Origin: Bacillus thermotolerans
Lineage (GTDB): Bacteria; Bacillota; Bacilli; Bacillales; Domibacillaceae
Assembly (NCBI RefSeq): GCF_000812025.2
Contig: NZ_JWJE02000001.1
Span: 62,001 to 126,000, forward strand
Direction: 5' to 3'
DNA length: 64,000 nt
Positions 43,664-53,705 of this stretch are shown piece by piece. A program made the position numbers and the translations under genes. Position 1 is the first letter of the stretch, and each line of letters starts with the position of its first letter. The notes below the pieces were generated by a model, which was not told the origin of the DNA, searched no databases, and worked only from the letters and a program-made list of their open reading frames with translations.

Positions 43664-44830
43664 ATGTGGAAAAAAATTATTCGTTCATATGATTACTCAC
43701 TGATAGTAACTTTCTTTCTTCTATGCCTGTTCGGGCTGATGATGATTTACAGTGCAAGTTCAGTCACGGCTGTTCAGCGCTATGAAGTTGCTAGCGACTA
43801 CTTTTATAACAAGCAGAAGATTCATGTTATCATTGCCTCGCTATTTTTTATTGGTGCTGCGATCTTTCCTTACAAAGCCTATAAAAACAGCAAATTTTTA
43901 CTTGTAATTGTTGCAGGCATTTCTTTTTTACTTTTGTCTTTAATGGTATTTGGAACCGTTTCTAATAACGCAAAGAGCTGGATTCGTCTTGGCGGAGCGT
44001 CTTTGCAGCCTTCAGAGTTTGCTAAACTGGTTATTATTATTTACATGTCAGCTGTTTATGCGAAAAAACAGAAATACATTAATTCATTTAATAAAGGAGT
44101 CACCCCGCCTGTTATTTTGCTCGTGTTCTTTTGTACGCTGATAGCGGCGGAGCCCGACTTTGGTACAGCTGCTATTATATTCTTTATCGGGTGTACGATT
44201 ATCATTGCATCAGGTATGAAGCTGAAAAGCATGTGGAAGCTAGTAGTTCTCGGTTTAATCTGTGCTGTTGTGCTGTCCCCATTGATCCTTCTGCAGAAGG
44301 ATAAGATTTTTACGGAGGAGAAGATGAGCCGGATCACAGGCTACCTAGAACCGTTTAAGTACGAGCAAGGTGACGGCTATCATCTGGTTAACTCCTACCT
44401 AGCTATTGGCTCAGGGGGAGTGACAGGAACCGGACTAGGCCAGAGTGTACAAAAGCTTGGTTATTTGCCTGAACCCCATACGGACTTTATCATGGCAGTT
44501 ATTGCGGAGGAGTTAGGCGTCCTAGGGGTTCTCATTGTAGTAGGCGGCTTAGGCTATCTTGTACTAAGAGGCTTTTATACCGCTGTTAAATGCCGGGATC
44601 CATTTGGAGCCATGCTGGCCGTCGGGATTTCCAGTATGATTGGCATTCAGTCATTCATCAACCTTGGAGGAGTAACCGGTCTCATTCCAATTACCGGGGT
44701 ACCGCTGCCGCTGATCAGCTATGGAGGGTCTTCGCTCTTGCTGCTCTCGCTTTCGCTGGGTATTTTGGTTAATATCTCTATGTTTGTCAAATATGAAAAA
44801 ATTTATAAGAAAAACCGGTCATCTATTTAA
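43664..44830 (+). CDS. ftsW: Cell-division peptidoglycan glycosyltransferase FtsW
   Basis: SEDS-family polymerase of 388 residues with about ten membrane helices. GGASLQPSEFAKL (about residues 106-118), the catalytic-loop AEELGVLGV and the helix-10 motif GGVTGLIPITGVPLPLISYGGSS are diagnostic. It works with class B PBPs at the septum. The start is ATG at 43664, six bases after AGGAAG. It lies before pycA as in B. subtilis. Confidence 0.95.
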   Translation: MWKKIIRSYDYSLIVTFFLLCLFGLMMIYSASSVTAVQRYEVASDYFYNKQKIHVIIASLFFIGAAIFPYKAYKNSKFLLVIVAGISFLLLSLMVFGTVSNNAKSWIRLGGASLQPSEFAKLVIIIYMSAVYAKKQKYINSFNKGVTPPVILLVFFCTLIAAEPDFGTAAIIFFIGCTIIIASGMKLKSMWKLVVLGLICAVVLSPLILLQKDKIFTEEKMSRITGYLEPFKYEQGDGYHLVNSYLAIGSGGVTGTGLGQSVQKLGYLPEPHTDFIMAVIAEELGVLGVLIVVGGLGYLVLRGFYTAVKCRDPFGAMLAVGISSMIGIQSFINLGGVTGLIPITGVPLPLISYGGSSLLLLSLSLGILVNISMFVKYEKIYKKNRSSI

Positions 44831-44843
44831 CAAAGGGGTAAGG

Positions 44844-44866
44844 ATTCACCTACGTGTGAATTTTTA
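44844..44866 (+). terminator. Terminator after ftsW
   Basis: ATTCAC/GTGAAT stem with a 6-nt loop followed by TTTTT; short but plausible. Confidence 0.65.
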
Positions 44867-44901
44867 AATATGCTTTTATCAAACAGTAAGGGGGAGAGTG
44901 C

Positions 44902-47900
44902 ATGAGGAACATCAGTAAAGTACTCGTTGCGAATAGAGGAGAAATTGCTATTCGTGTATTTCGCGCCTGTACGGAGCTTCATATCCGTACAGTAGCGATT
45001 TACTCAAAGGAAGATTCAGGATCGTATCACCGCTATAAAGCGGATGAAGCGTATTTAGTCGGAGAAGGAAAAAAGCCGATTGAAGCGTACTTGGACATCG
45101 AAGATATTATCCGGGTTGCCAAACAGGCAGAAGTGGATGCAATCCACCCGGGTTATGGTTTTTTGTCAGAAAATATTGAATTCGCAAGAAGATGCGAAGA
45201 AGAAGGGCTTATCTTTATCGGCCCGGAAACTAAGCACTTGGATATGTTTGGGGACAAGGTGAAGGCTAGGGAACAAGCTCAAAAGGCAGGAATTCCTGTC
45301 ATCCCGGGAACGGATGGACCAGTCTCCGGCTTAGAGGAAGTCTCAACCTTTGGCGAGGAGCACGGTTTTCCAATTATTATTAAAGCAGCTCTTGGCGGCG
45401 GCGGACGCGGCATGCGGATTGTCAACAGCGCCGAGGAAGTAAAAGAGGCTTATGATCGAGCCAAGTCGGAAGCGAAGGCAGCATTTGGAAGCGATGAGGT
45501 ATACGTCGAGAAATTCGTAAAGAATCCAAAACATATTGAAGTGCAGATCCTCGGAGATAGAGAAGGAAATGTTATCCACTTATACGAGCGCGATTGTTCT
45601 GTCCAGCGCCGGCATCAAAAGGTTGTAGAAGTAGCTCCTTGTGTATCATTATCTGAAGATTTAAGAAATGATATCTGTGAAGCGGCTGTACAGCTGATGA
45701 AGAATGTCGATTATTTAAATGCCGGAACTGTAGAGTTCCTGGTGGCAGAGGATAAGTTTTACTTTATTGAGGTCAATCCGCGCATTCAAGTAGAACATAC
45801 AATTACAGAAATGATTACTGGTGTAGACATTGTACAGACACAGATCATGATTGCGGAAGGCTATTCTTTACATAGTGAAAAAGCAGGGATTCCTTCTCAA
45901 GAGAAAATCACTATACATGGCTATGCTATTCAATCCCGCGTAACAACAGAAGACCCGTTGAATGATTTTATGCCGGATACGGGGAAAATTATGGCTTATC
46001 GCTCAGGCGGCGGCTTTGGTGTTCGGCTCGATGCGGGGAATGCCTTCCAAGGTGCAGTGATCACCTCTCACTATGATTCCTTGCTTGTAAAGGTATCCAC
46101 CCATGCTATGACATTCGAACAAGCAGCTTCCAAAATGCTGCGAAATTTACGGGAGTTTCGTATTCGGGGGATAAAGACAAACATTCCATTCCTGGAAAAG
46201 GTCATGCAGCATGAGAAGTTTATTACTGGTGATTATGATACTTCCTTTATCGATACAGCGCCTGAATTGTTTGTGTTCTCGGAGAGCAAGGACCGCGGAA
46301 CTAAAATGCTTAACTATATCAGCAACGTCACCATCAATGGCTTTCCAGGCATCGAAAAGAAGAAAAAACCGATTTTTGATCGTCCTTTTATGCCAAATAC
46401 AAGCGAACTGAAAGAGATTCCTGCTGGAACAAAGCAGCTGCTGGAGGAAAAAGGGGCAGAAGGTTTGGCAGAGTGGGTGAAGTCTCGTCATGATGTATTG
46501 CTGACAGATACGACTTTCCGGGATGCCCATCAGTCACTTCTTGCCACTCGCGTGCGGACGAATGATCTAGTGCGCATCGCAGAACCGACGGCTAAGCTGC
46601 TGCCCGAGCTTTTCTCGGTAGAAATGTGGGGGGGCGCGACATTTGATGTGTCCTATCGTTTTCTAAAAGAGGATCCATGGAAGCGTCTCATTACTTTAAG
46701 GGAAGAAATGCCGAATGTACTGTTCCAGATGCTCCTGCGCGCGTCTAATGCTGTGGGCTATAAGAATTATCCGGATAACGTGATTAATGAATTCGTTCAG
46801 CAATCAGCGGATGCGGGCATCGATGTTTTTCGGATCTTTGACAGTTTAAACTGGGTGAAAGGCATGGAAACAGCAATTGATGCGGTACGGCAAACAGGCA
46901 AGGTCGCTGAGGCTGCCATTTGTTATACGGGAGATATTGATGATCCGTCCCGTTCCAAATACAATATTCAGTATTATAAAGATATGGCGAAAGAGCTGGA
47001 GAACCAAGGAGCGCACATTCTTGGTATTAAAGATATGGCAGGCTTATTAAAGCCGCAGGCTGCCTACCGGCTGATTTCTGAGTTGAAGGAAACAGTCGAT
47101 CTTCCGATTCACCTCCATACACATGATACAAGCGGGAACGGCATTTACATGTATGCCAAAGCCATTGAAGCGGGCGTAGATATCGTGGATGTAGCGGCCA
47201 GCTCCATGGCAGGGATGACCTCACAGCCGAGCGCAGACTCGCTTTGTTATGCATTGAGAGGAACAGAACGTGAGCCTTCTGTGAAAGCAGGAGCCTTTGA
47301 ACAGCTCTCTAAATACTGGGAAGGAGTTCGACACTACTACCAAGACTTTGAGAGTGGTATGAATGCTCCGCATCCTGAAATCTACAAGCATGAAATGCCG
47401 GGCGGCCAGTACAGCAACCTCCAGCAGCAGGCCAAAGCCGTTGGACTTGGCGAGCGCTGGGAAGAAGTGAAAGACATGTACAGCCGGGTCAATATGATGT
47501 TTGGCGACATCGTAAAAGTCACACCTTCCTCTAAGGTTGTCGGCGACATGGCCTTATTTATGGTGCAGAATGATTTAACAGAAGAAGAGGTGCTGGAGAA
47601 AGGAGACAAGATTGATTTTCCTGATTCCGTCATTGAGCTGTTTGAGGGGTATTTAGGCCAGCCGGCAGGCGGATTCCCGAAAGAACTGCAAAAAGTAATT
47701 TTAAAAGGAAAAGAGCCAATTACAGTTCGCCCGGGAGAGCTGCTAGAGAGCGTTGATTTCGGGGCAATTCGTCAAGAGCTTTATCAAGAGCTCGGCCGAC
47801 AAGTAACGGATCATGACGTGATTGCTTATGCGCTATATCCAAAGGTATTTCTTGAATATGCTAAAACAGTAGATCAGTTTGGAGATGTGTCTGTGCTAGA

Positions 47901-48339
47901 CACTCCGACTTTCCTTTATGGCATGAGACTAGGCGAAGAAACTGAAATTGAAATCGAAAAAGGAAAGACGTTAATTGTGAAGCTGGTTTCTATCGGACAA
48001 GCCCAGGCAGACGGCACGCGTACGGTTTACTTTGAATTGAACGGACAGCCGCGTGAAGTTGTCGTTAAAGATGAGGGTATTAAGTCCTCGGTGGCTGCTA
48101 AAGTGAAAGCAGACCCGAGAAACGAAAGCCACATTGCAGCAACTATGCCGGGAACGGTTATCAAGCTGCTTGTGGAAAAGGGGGAGAAGGTGGCACCGGG
48201 TGACCACTTAATGATTACAGAAGCGATGAAGATGGAGACAACAGTTCAAGCGCCATTTGCGGGCACGGTGAAAGATATTTACGTACAGAACGGGGAAGCT
48301 ATTTCTGCGGGCGACTTGTTAATCGAATTGGAGAAATAA
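44902..48339 (+). CDS. pycA: Pyruvate carboxylase
   Basis: Biotin enzyme that makes oxaloacetate for the TCA cycle, a tetramer of 1145-residue chains. Biotin carboxylase comes first (VLVANRGEIAIRVFRA; ATP-grasp AALGGGGRGMRIV). The carboxyltransferase has LLTDTTFRDAHQSLLATRVR from about residue 533. An allosteric linker follows, and the C-terminal biotinyl domain has ITEAMKMETTV (Lys near 1111). In relatives it is held in check by c-di-AMP or by DarB; darB is also in this window. GGGGGAGAG precedes the ATG. Confidence 0.98.
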   Translation: MRNISKVLVANRGEIAIRVFRACTELHIRTVAIYSKEDSGSYHRYKADEAYLVGEGKKPIEAYLDIEDIIRVAKQAEVDAIHPGYGFLSENIEFARRCEEEGLIFIGPETKHLDMFGDKVKAREQAQKAGIPVIPGTDGPVSGLEEVSTFGEEHGFPIIIKAALGGGGRGMRIVNSAEEVKEAYDRAKSEAKAAFGSDEVYVEKFVKNPKHIEVQILGDREGNVIHLYERDCSVQRRHQKVVEVAPCVSLSEDLRNDICEAAVQLMKNVDYLNAGTVEFLVAEDKFYFIEVNPRIQVEHTITEMITGVDIVQTQIMIAEGYSLHSEKAGIPSQEKITIHGYAIQSRVTTEDPLNDFMPDTGKIMAYRSGGGFGVRLDAGNAFQGAVITSHYDSLLVKVSTHAMTFEQAASKMLRNLREFRIRGIKTNIPFLEKVMQHEKFITGDYDTSFIDTAPELFVFSESKDRGTKMLNYISNVTINGFPGIEKKKKPIFDRPFMPNTSELKEIPAGTKQLLEEKGAEGLAEWVKSRHDVLLTDTTFRDAHQSLLATRVRTNDLVRIAEPTAKLLPELFSVEMWGGATFDVSYRFLKEDPWKRLITLREEMPNVLFQMLLRASNAVGYKNYPDNVINEFVQQSADAGIDVFRIFDSLNWVKGMETAIDAVRQTGKVAEAAICYTGDIDDPSRSKYNIQYYKDMAKELENQGAHILGIKDMAGLLKPQAAYRLISELKETVDLPIHLHTHDTSGNGIYMYAKAIEAGVDIVDVAASSMAGMTSQPSADSLCYALRGTEREPSVKAGAFEQLSKYWEGVRHYYQDFESGMNAPHPEIYKHEMPGGQYSNLQQQAKAVGLGERWEEVKDMYSRVNMMFGDIVKVTPSSKVVGDMALFMVQNDLTEEEVLEKGDKIDFPDSVIELFEGYLGQPAGGFPKELQKVILKGKEPITVRPGELLESVDFGAIRQELYQELGRQVTDHDVIAYALYPKVFLEYAKTVDQFGDVSVLDTPTFLYGMRLGEETEIEIEKGKTLIVKLVSIGQAQADGTRTVYFELNGQPREVVVKDEGIKSSVAAKVKADPRNESHIAATMPGTVIKLLVEKGEKVAPGDHLMITEAMKMETTVQAPFAGTVKDIYVQNGEAISAGDLLIELEK

Positions 48340-48342
48340 AAT

Positions 48343-48377
48343 AAAAAAAGAAGCGGATCTATCCCGCTTCTTTTTTT
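48343..48377. terminator. Bidirectional terminator between pycA and ctaA
   Basis: AAAAAAAGAAGCGG pairs with CCGCTTCTTTTTTT around a short loop; overlaps the ctaA stop region. Confidence 0.9.
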
Positions 48378-49302
48378 ATGAAACTTTTGAGACGGAGCCC
48401 TCGTTAAGCTTGCTTCTGGAGATGAGAAGAATGAAGTAGCACAGCAGACCGAACAGGCAAGAGATGAAGAAAGCATGAGCAAGCGCAACATACAGGTTAA
48501 GGCCTGTCAAGACAACGGCAGCACCTGAAAGAACTTGTAAAGAAACGAGTGTAAGAGCAATGATCCATCCCCAATAAATTACGCGCTGATGCTTGTAATT
48601 TCTAATGGCCATAGCAGCGATGTATAGAATCCATAAAAAAATTAGGCCGGCAGCTAACCGGTGCCCCATTTGAATTCCTTGGTACATATTAAACGACATG
48701 AAGGGGCTGGCATTTACACAGAAAGGCCAGTCAGGGCAGGTTAGACTGGCCTTCGTGTGCCGGACAAGGGCTCCTGTGTAGACGACTATATAACTATAGA
48801 GAGTCACACCGATTGTATGCCATTTCAGCTTTTTATCGATTACTACAGTAGAAGCATCAAACTTCTGATCGATTTCAAAAATCAAAAGCGTCAGCAGAAG
48901 CACAGCAGCAAAAGAGATAAGAGAAATGCCGAAGTGCAATGCCAAAACAAAGTCAGACTGTCCCCAAACAACAGCTGCAGCACCGATTAATGCTTGTGCA
49001 ATTAAAAAGAAAAGAGACAGAATAACTAAAAATTTCGTTTCCCGCTTATAACCGATCGTTCGCCAGGCGACAATAGAAAGAGCGGCCAGAAGCAAACCGA
49101 CACCACCGGAAACGACCCGGTGGGATAATTCAATAACGGTTTCAATTGTAATATTTTCAGGGATGATTTGCCCGTGGCATAACGGCCATTCATTCCCGCA
49201 TCCGAGACCTGAGTCAGTTTTTGTCACTAAGGCTCCCCCGAGAAGAACGAGAAACATGCCGAGCGTTGTCAAAACAGCCAGCCACTTTAAAGAGCGATGC
49301 AT
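48376..49302 (-). CDS. ctaA: Heme A synthase CtaA
   Basis: Eight-helix membrane enzyme that oxidises heme O to heme A for the caa3 oxidase. About 308 residues. The extracytoplasmic cysteine pairs GCGNEWPLC and LTCPDWPFC are present. So are the heme-ligand histidines in ELSHRVVSG, LHFGISLISF, QMGHRLAAG and LAHAFF. The start is ATG at 49302, eight bases after TAGGTG; the upstream GTG (49311) overlaps that site. Divergent from ctaB as in B. subtilis. Confidence 0.96.
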   Translation of the reverse strand: MHRSLKWLAVLTTLGMFLVLLGGALVTKTDSGLGCGNEWPLCHGQIIPENITIETVIELSHRVVSGGVGLLLAALSIVAWRTIGYKRETKFLVILSLFFLIAQALIGAAAVVWGQSDFVLALHFGISLISFAAVLLLTLLIFEIDQKFDASTVVIDKKLKWHTIGVTLYSYIVVYTGALVRHTKASLTCPDWPFCVNASPFMSFNMYQGIQMGHRLAAGLIFLWILYIAAMAIRNYKHQRVIYWGWIIALTLVSLQVLSGAAVVLTGLNLYVALAHAFFISCLFGLLCYFILLISRSKLNEGSVSKVS

Positions 49303-49362
49303 GTTGTTCACCTACTTATATATATTGAAAACTGTTGCATATGTAAAGAAATTACCTATTCG

Positions 49363-49391
49363 ATAATACAGAAGATGAAACTAAAAGACAA
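49363..49391 (-). promoter_or_regulatory. Sigma-A promoter of ctaA
   Basis: On the minus strand TTGTCT (49391-49386), a 17-bp spacer and TATTAT (49368-49363). Confidence 0.72.
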
Positions 49392-49509
49392 CTTGTAAAA
49401 TTGTGTGGACATGGTATTCTTATATGTAGAAGAAACCCGTCTGCCTATCTTTTACAAAACGTTTTTTTAACAAATTTTTCACGTCTTTCTTCTTAATTAT
49501 CCTACAAAT

Positions 49510-49523
49510 TGAAAGCGATAGGA
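49510..49523 (+). promoter_or_regulatory. Possible cre (CcpA) site upstream of ctaB
   Basis: TGAAAGCGATAGGA matches TGWAANCGNTNWCA at nine of eleven defined bases. The ctaBCDEF operon of B. subtilis is catabolite-repressed, which makes a cre here reasonable. Confidence 0.4.
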
Positions 49524-49721
49524 ACAGTATGTCTTTAGTGGTCACAAATTCGACATATTTAGTTCATGCAGTGTTCACAAAAGAATAGGATGATATGATT
49601 TAATATGGAGTAAACAACCAATTTTTAGGTAGTTTACAGCTATATTGGTTTAGAAAGAGAAGAAATGTATAATTTGTTTTTTAGAATGGGTAGGCTGTTT
49701 TTAGCGAGAGGGGGGAAGAAG

Positions 49722-50630
49722 GTGTCACGTGCCGCAACAACAATGGAGAAATCAAAACTTCCAGAAACGACAGCTATGAAAGATTTCCTTGCTCTAATCA
49801 AAATTGGGATTGTAAACTCCAATTTGATGACTGTTTTTACAGGTTTATGGCTAGCTGTTGTTTTTAGCGATTTACGTTTCTTGTCTGAGTTGGACACAAT
49901 TTTCTATACATTGATCGGATCATCCATGATTATTGCTGGGTCTGCCAGTTTAAACAATTATATTGACAGAGACATCGACCCGCTGATGGAGCGAACAAAA
50001 TCCCGTCCGACAGTAACAGGCAAAATTGGCTATTCTAAAGTGTTAGTCATGAGCCTTGCTTTTATAGTAATTGGTTCAGCTTTTTTATTTTTGACAACAT
50101 TTGCAGCAGGCCTGATTGGATTGATTGGGGTATTTAGCTATGTTGTACTTTACTCCATGTGGTCAAAACGCCGGCATGTCAGCAATACAGTAGTTGGGAG
50201 TATCTCAGGTGCTGTACCTCCATTGATAGGATGGGCAGCCGTCGATCCTAATTTACATACCGTGGCTTGGATGCTGTTCCTGCTCATGTTTATATGGCAG
50301 CCGCCGCATTTCTATGCTCTTGCAATGCGGCGATGTGAAGAGTACCGGGCTGCAGGAATTCCGATGCTTCCTGTAGTGAAAGGGTTTGCAGTAACAAAGC
50401 GACACATTATCTTATGGGTAGCCGCTTTGCTGCCGATTCCGTTTTTTATGACATCCCTCGGTACAGCCTTTGTCGTGCTGGCGACGGCCTTAAATATTGG
50501 CTGGCTCTTTATCGGATTATCCGGCTACCGAACGAAGGATGATCTAAAATGGGCAAAACGGATGTTTATTTATTCCTTGCAGTATTTAACTATCTTATTT
50601 GTAGCGATGGTTATCTTCACTGTTATTTAA
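49722..50630 (+). CDS. ctaB: Protoheme IX farnesyltransferase (heme O synthase)
   Basis: Polyprenyltransferase of 302 residues with about nine membrane helices. [19 protein letters not shown] (about residues 86-104) is the prenyl-diphosphate-binding DxxxD motif; [28 protein letters not shown] is the second conserved region. The start is GTG at 49722, six bases after GGGGGG; the ATG at 49665 lacks a site. First gene of the ctaBCDEFG cluster. Confidence 0.95.
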   Translation: MSRAATTMEKSKLPETTAMKDFLALIKIGIVNSNLMTVFTGLWLAVVFSDLRFLSELDTIFYTLIGSSMIIAGSASLNNYIDRDIDPLMERTKSRPTVTGKIGYSKVLVMSLAFIVIGSAFLFLTTFAAGLIGLIGVFSYVVLYSMWSKRRHVSNTVVGSISGAVPPLIGWAAVDPNLHTVAWMLFLLMFIWQPPHFYALAMRRCEEYRAAGIPMLPVVKGFAVTKRHIILWVAALLPIPFFMTSLGTAFVVLATALNIGWLFIGLSGYRTKDDLKWAKRMFIYSLQYLTILFVAMVIFTVI

Positions 50631-50717
50631 TTGAGGGAGTTCTTTCTTGACAAAGAAATCCACATAAATACTCCTACCGCTGTAGAATTTCCTAAGAAAG
50701 AGAGGTTTAATTACGCT

Positions 50718-51803
50718 ATGAAAAACAGGCTAAGTAAATGGCGGCTAATGTCAGTATTCGCCGCTTTGGCACTCGTACTGTCAGGTTGCGGAGAGCCATT
50801 CCTTTCCACGCTTACACCTGCAGGGGAAGTTGCGTATCAGCAGTATGACTTGATGATCTTAAGTACAGTCATTATGGTAGCAGTCATCGTAGTAGTCACT
50901 ATCATCTTCGTTCTTGCTATTACGCGCTTCCGCCGCAAGAAAGGCGAGGAAGACAAAATCCCTAAGCAAGTTGAAGGGAGTCACACGCTTGAGATTGTCT
51001 GGACAGTCATTCCAATTGTTCTTTTACTTATCCTCGCTGTGCCAACAGTTATTATGACATTCGATCAAGCTGATGTTAAAGCGATGGATGAGGAGCCAAA
51101 TGAAGAAGGAGTGCGCGATGCTTTAGTAGTGAACGTGCGTGCATCCCTTTATTGGTGGGAGTTTGAGTACCCGGATTACGGGGTGATTACTTCTCAAGAA
51201 TTGGTTGTTCCGACAGATCAGAAAGTGTACTTCAACTTAATTGCATCTGACGTAAAGCATTCATTTTGGATCCCTGCTGCAGGAGGAAAAATGGATACGA
51301 ATACGGATAACGTGAATAAGTTCTGGCTGGAGTTTGACAGCGAAAAGGCTGACGAAGCGAACAACTTGTTCTACGGAAAATGTGCTGAGCTTTGCGGTCC
51401 ATCGCATGCTCTAATGGACTTCAAAGTTGAAACAAAATCTCAGGAAGACTTCCAGGCTTGGCTGAACGCTATGCAATCGGCTGAAGAAGTTGCACCAGCA
51501 GATACAGCTGCAGCGCAAGGCCAGCAAATCTTTGAACAAAGCTGCTTAAGCTGTCATGCAGTCACGCCTCAAGATGGACGTCCGGAACAAGCTAGACTTG
51601 CACCAAACTTAGCAACATTTGGAGAACGTTCACGTATTGCTGGTATTCTGGACCACAATGAAGAAGAGTTGAAAAACTGGATTCGTGACCCAGAGCAATA
51701 CAAGCCGGGCAATAAAATGACAGGCACTTATCAGGAGTTAAGTGAAGAAGAGCTTGATCAATTAGCATCATACTTAATGAGTCTGAAAGTAGAAGAAAAA
51801 TAA
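50718..51803 (+). CDS. ctaC: Cytochrome caa3 oxidase subunit II (with cytochrome c domain)
   Basis: Membrane lipoprotein of about 361 residues. Lipobox LVLSGC, two N-terminal helices, and the CuA cupredoxin domain (CAELCGPSHALMDF: two Cys, His and Met ligands). A C-terminal class I cytochrome c domain has SCLSCH (heme attachment) and the methionine ligand in GNKMTG. The c-type fusion defines caa3 oxidase. The ATG at 50718 is chosen since the signal peptide starts there; the frame from 50631 adds no conserved sequence. Confidence 0.95.
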   Translation: MKNRLSKWRLMSVFAALALVLSGCGEPFLSTLTPAGEVAYQQYDLMILSTVIMVAVIVVVTIIFVLAITRFRRKKGEEDKIPKQVEGSHTLEIVWTVIPIVLLLILAVPTVIMTFDQADVKAMDEEPNEEGVRDALVVNVRASLYWWEFEYPDYGVITSQELVVPTDQKVYFNLIASDVKHSFWIPAAGGKMDTNTDNVNKFWLEFDSEKADEANNLFYGKCAELCGPSHALMDFKVETKSQEDFQAWLNAMQSAEEVAPADTAAAQGQQIFEQSCLSCHAVTPQDGRPEQARLAPNLATFGERSRIAGILDHNEEELKNWIRDPEQYKPGNKMTGTYQELSEEELDQLASYLMSLKVEEK

Positions 51804-51827
51804 AGAAATAAAAAGGAGGTATAACCG

Positions 51828-53705
51828 TTGAGTACCATTGCACAAAAACGGGGTTTCGCAAGTACAATTTGGGACTACTTAACAACAGTTGACCATAAAA
51901 AAATTGCGATTCTGTACTTAATTGCCGGTGGATTTTTCTTCCTCCTAGGTGGTATAGAAGCTATGCTTATCCGTATTCAGCTTGCTGTACCAAACAATGA
52001 CTTTGTCAGTGCCGGTTTCTATAATGAACTGCTTACTATGCACGGGACGACAATGATCTTCCTAGCGGCCATGCCTTTACTGCTTGGTTTTATGAATGCG
52101 ATTATGCCGCTTCAGATTGGGGCGCGCGACGTTGCATTCCCATTTATTAATGCACTAGGCTTTTGGTTGTTCTTCTTTGGAGGAGTATTTTTAAACTTAT
52201 CCTGGTTCCTTGGCGGAGCACCGGATGCAGGGTGGACTTCTTACGCATCTTTATCTTTGGCTTCGGAAGGACATGGGATCGATTTCTATGCCTTAGGATT
52301 GCAGATTTCAGGTTTTGGTACGTTAATGGGGGGGATTAACTTCCTCGTTACGATTATCAATATGCGTGCCCCTGGTATGACTTATATGAGAATGCCATTA
52401 TTTACATGGACAACATTTGTGGCTTCTGCATTAATTTTGTTTGCATTCCCTCCGCTGACAGCTTCTATCTTTATGTTGACGTTTGACCGTATGTTTGGCG
52501 CCAACTTCTTTAACGTAGCAGCCGGCGGTAACACAATTATTTGGGAACACTTCTTCTGGATTTTCGGACATCCGGAAGTATATATTTTGATCTTACCGGC
52601 GTTCGGTATTTTCTCAGAAATTTTTGCGACGTTCTCAAGGAAGCGTTTGTTCGGATATTCTTCCATGGTATTCGCAACAGTGCTAATTGGTTTCCTTGGT
52701 TTCATGGTATGGGCTCACCATATGTTTACGGTTGGTTTAGGTCCTGTTGCCAATGCTATTTTCGCTGTTGCAACAATGGCGATCGCAGTGCCTACAGGTA
52801 TTAAGATCTTTAACTGGCTTCTCACCATCTGGGGAGGAAGCATTAAATTTACAGTACCAATGATTTATGCAGTTGCCTTTATTCCGTCGTTCGTTATGGG
52901 TGGGGTAACAGGGGTTATGCAGGCAGCAGCCCCAGCAGACTATCAGTACCATGACAGTTACTTTATCGTTGCTCACTTCCACTACGTTATTGTAGGAGGG
53001 GTAGTACTTGCACTTCTAGCCGGTACACACTTCTACTGGCCAAAAATGTTTGGAACAATGCTAAGTGAGAAGATCGGGAAGTTTACCTTCTTCTTCTTCT
53101 TTGTTGGTTTCCATTTAACATTCTTCGTCCAGCATTTCCTTGGTCTAATGGGAATGCCGCGCCGTGTATGGACATTCCTCCCTGGGCAGGGACTGGATAC
53201 AGGAAACTTAGTAAGCTCTGTAGGAGCAGCTTTCATGGCAATTGGGGTTGTTTCTCTACTTGTGAATATTGTAATAACTACTATGAAAAATGAAAGAGTA
53301 GGCAATGATCCTTGGGGAGATGGCCGTACGCTAGAATGGGCCCTTCCTTCACCAGCTCCTTTCTATAACTTTAAGCAGTTACCACTCGTTCGCGGGTTGG
53401 ATGCTTACTGGCTAGAAAAAATGGAAGGCAAGGATACATTGACACCAGCAGAGCCAATCGGCGATATTCATATGCCGAACCCATCCTTTGTGCCGGTTGT
53501 CATCTCGTTCGGTCTATTCGTTGCCGCGTTTGGCGCAATGTACCAAGTAGACGATAAGCCATGGGCTATTCCGGTTTTAATTATCGGATTAGCTATCACT
53601 TTTGGTGCAATGCTTTACCGCTCCATTAAGGATGACCATGGATTCCATATCCATAAAGAGGACCTAATGGAAGACGATGATGATAATAAGGGGGTTAAAG
53701 CGTAA
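51828..53705 (+). CDS. ctaD: Cytochrome caa3 oxidase subunit I
   Basis: Catalytic heme-copper subunit of 625 residues. MHGTTMIF carries a heme a ligand histidine; WEHFFWIFGHPEVYI supplies the CuB His-Tyr pair; MVWAHHMFTVG holds the CuB histidines; YFIVAHFHYVIVGG has the heme a3 and heme a ligands. The K- and D-channel residues are within these motifs. AAGGAGG precedes the TTG start at 51828. The stop overlaps the ctaE start (TAATG). Confidence 0.98.
   Translation: MSTIAQKRGFASTIWDYLTTVDHKKIAILYLIAGGFFFLLGGIEAMLIRIQLAVPNNDFVSAGFYNELLTMHGTTMIFLAAMPLLLGFMNAIMPLQIGARDVAFPFINALGFWLFFFGGVFLNLSWFLGGAPDAGWTSYASLSLASEGHGIDFYALGLQISGFGTLMGGINFLVTIINMRAPGMTYMRMPLFTWTTFVASALILFAFPPLTASIFMLTFDRMFGANFFNVAAGGNTIIWEHFFWIFGHPEVYILILPAFGIFSEIFATFSRKRLFGYSSMVFATVLIGFLGFMVWAHHMFTVGLGPVANAIFAVATMAIAVPTGIKIFNWLLTIWGGSIKFTVPMIYAVAFIPSFVMGGVTGVMQAAAPADYQYHDSYFIVAHFHYVIVGGVVLALLAGTHFYWPKMFGTMLSEKIGKFTFFFFFVGFHLTFFVQHFLGLMGMPRRVWTFLPGQGLDTGNLVSSVGAAFMAIGVVSLLVNIVITTMKNERVGNDPWGDGRTLEWALPSPAPFYNFKQLPLVRGLDAYWLEKMEGKDTLTPAEPIGDIHMPNPSFVPVVISFGLFVAAFGAMYQVDDKPWAIPVLIIGLAITFGAMLYRSIKDDHGFHIHKEDLMEDDDDNKGVKA

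Larger units (their letters stand above)
49303..49721. other. Divergent control region ctaA/ctaB
   Basis: About 420 bp without a gene. It holds the ctaA promoter (49363-49391) and a possible cre (49510-49523). I found no clear sigma-A pair for ctaB; TATGAT near 49594 is the best -10. ResD sites are expected from B. subtilis but cannot be defined by eye. Confidence 0.55.
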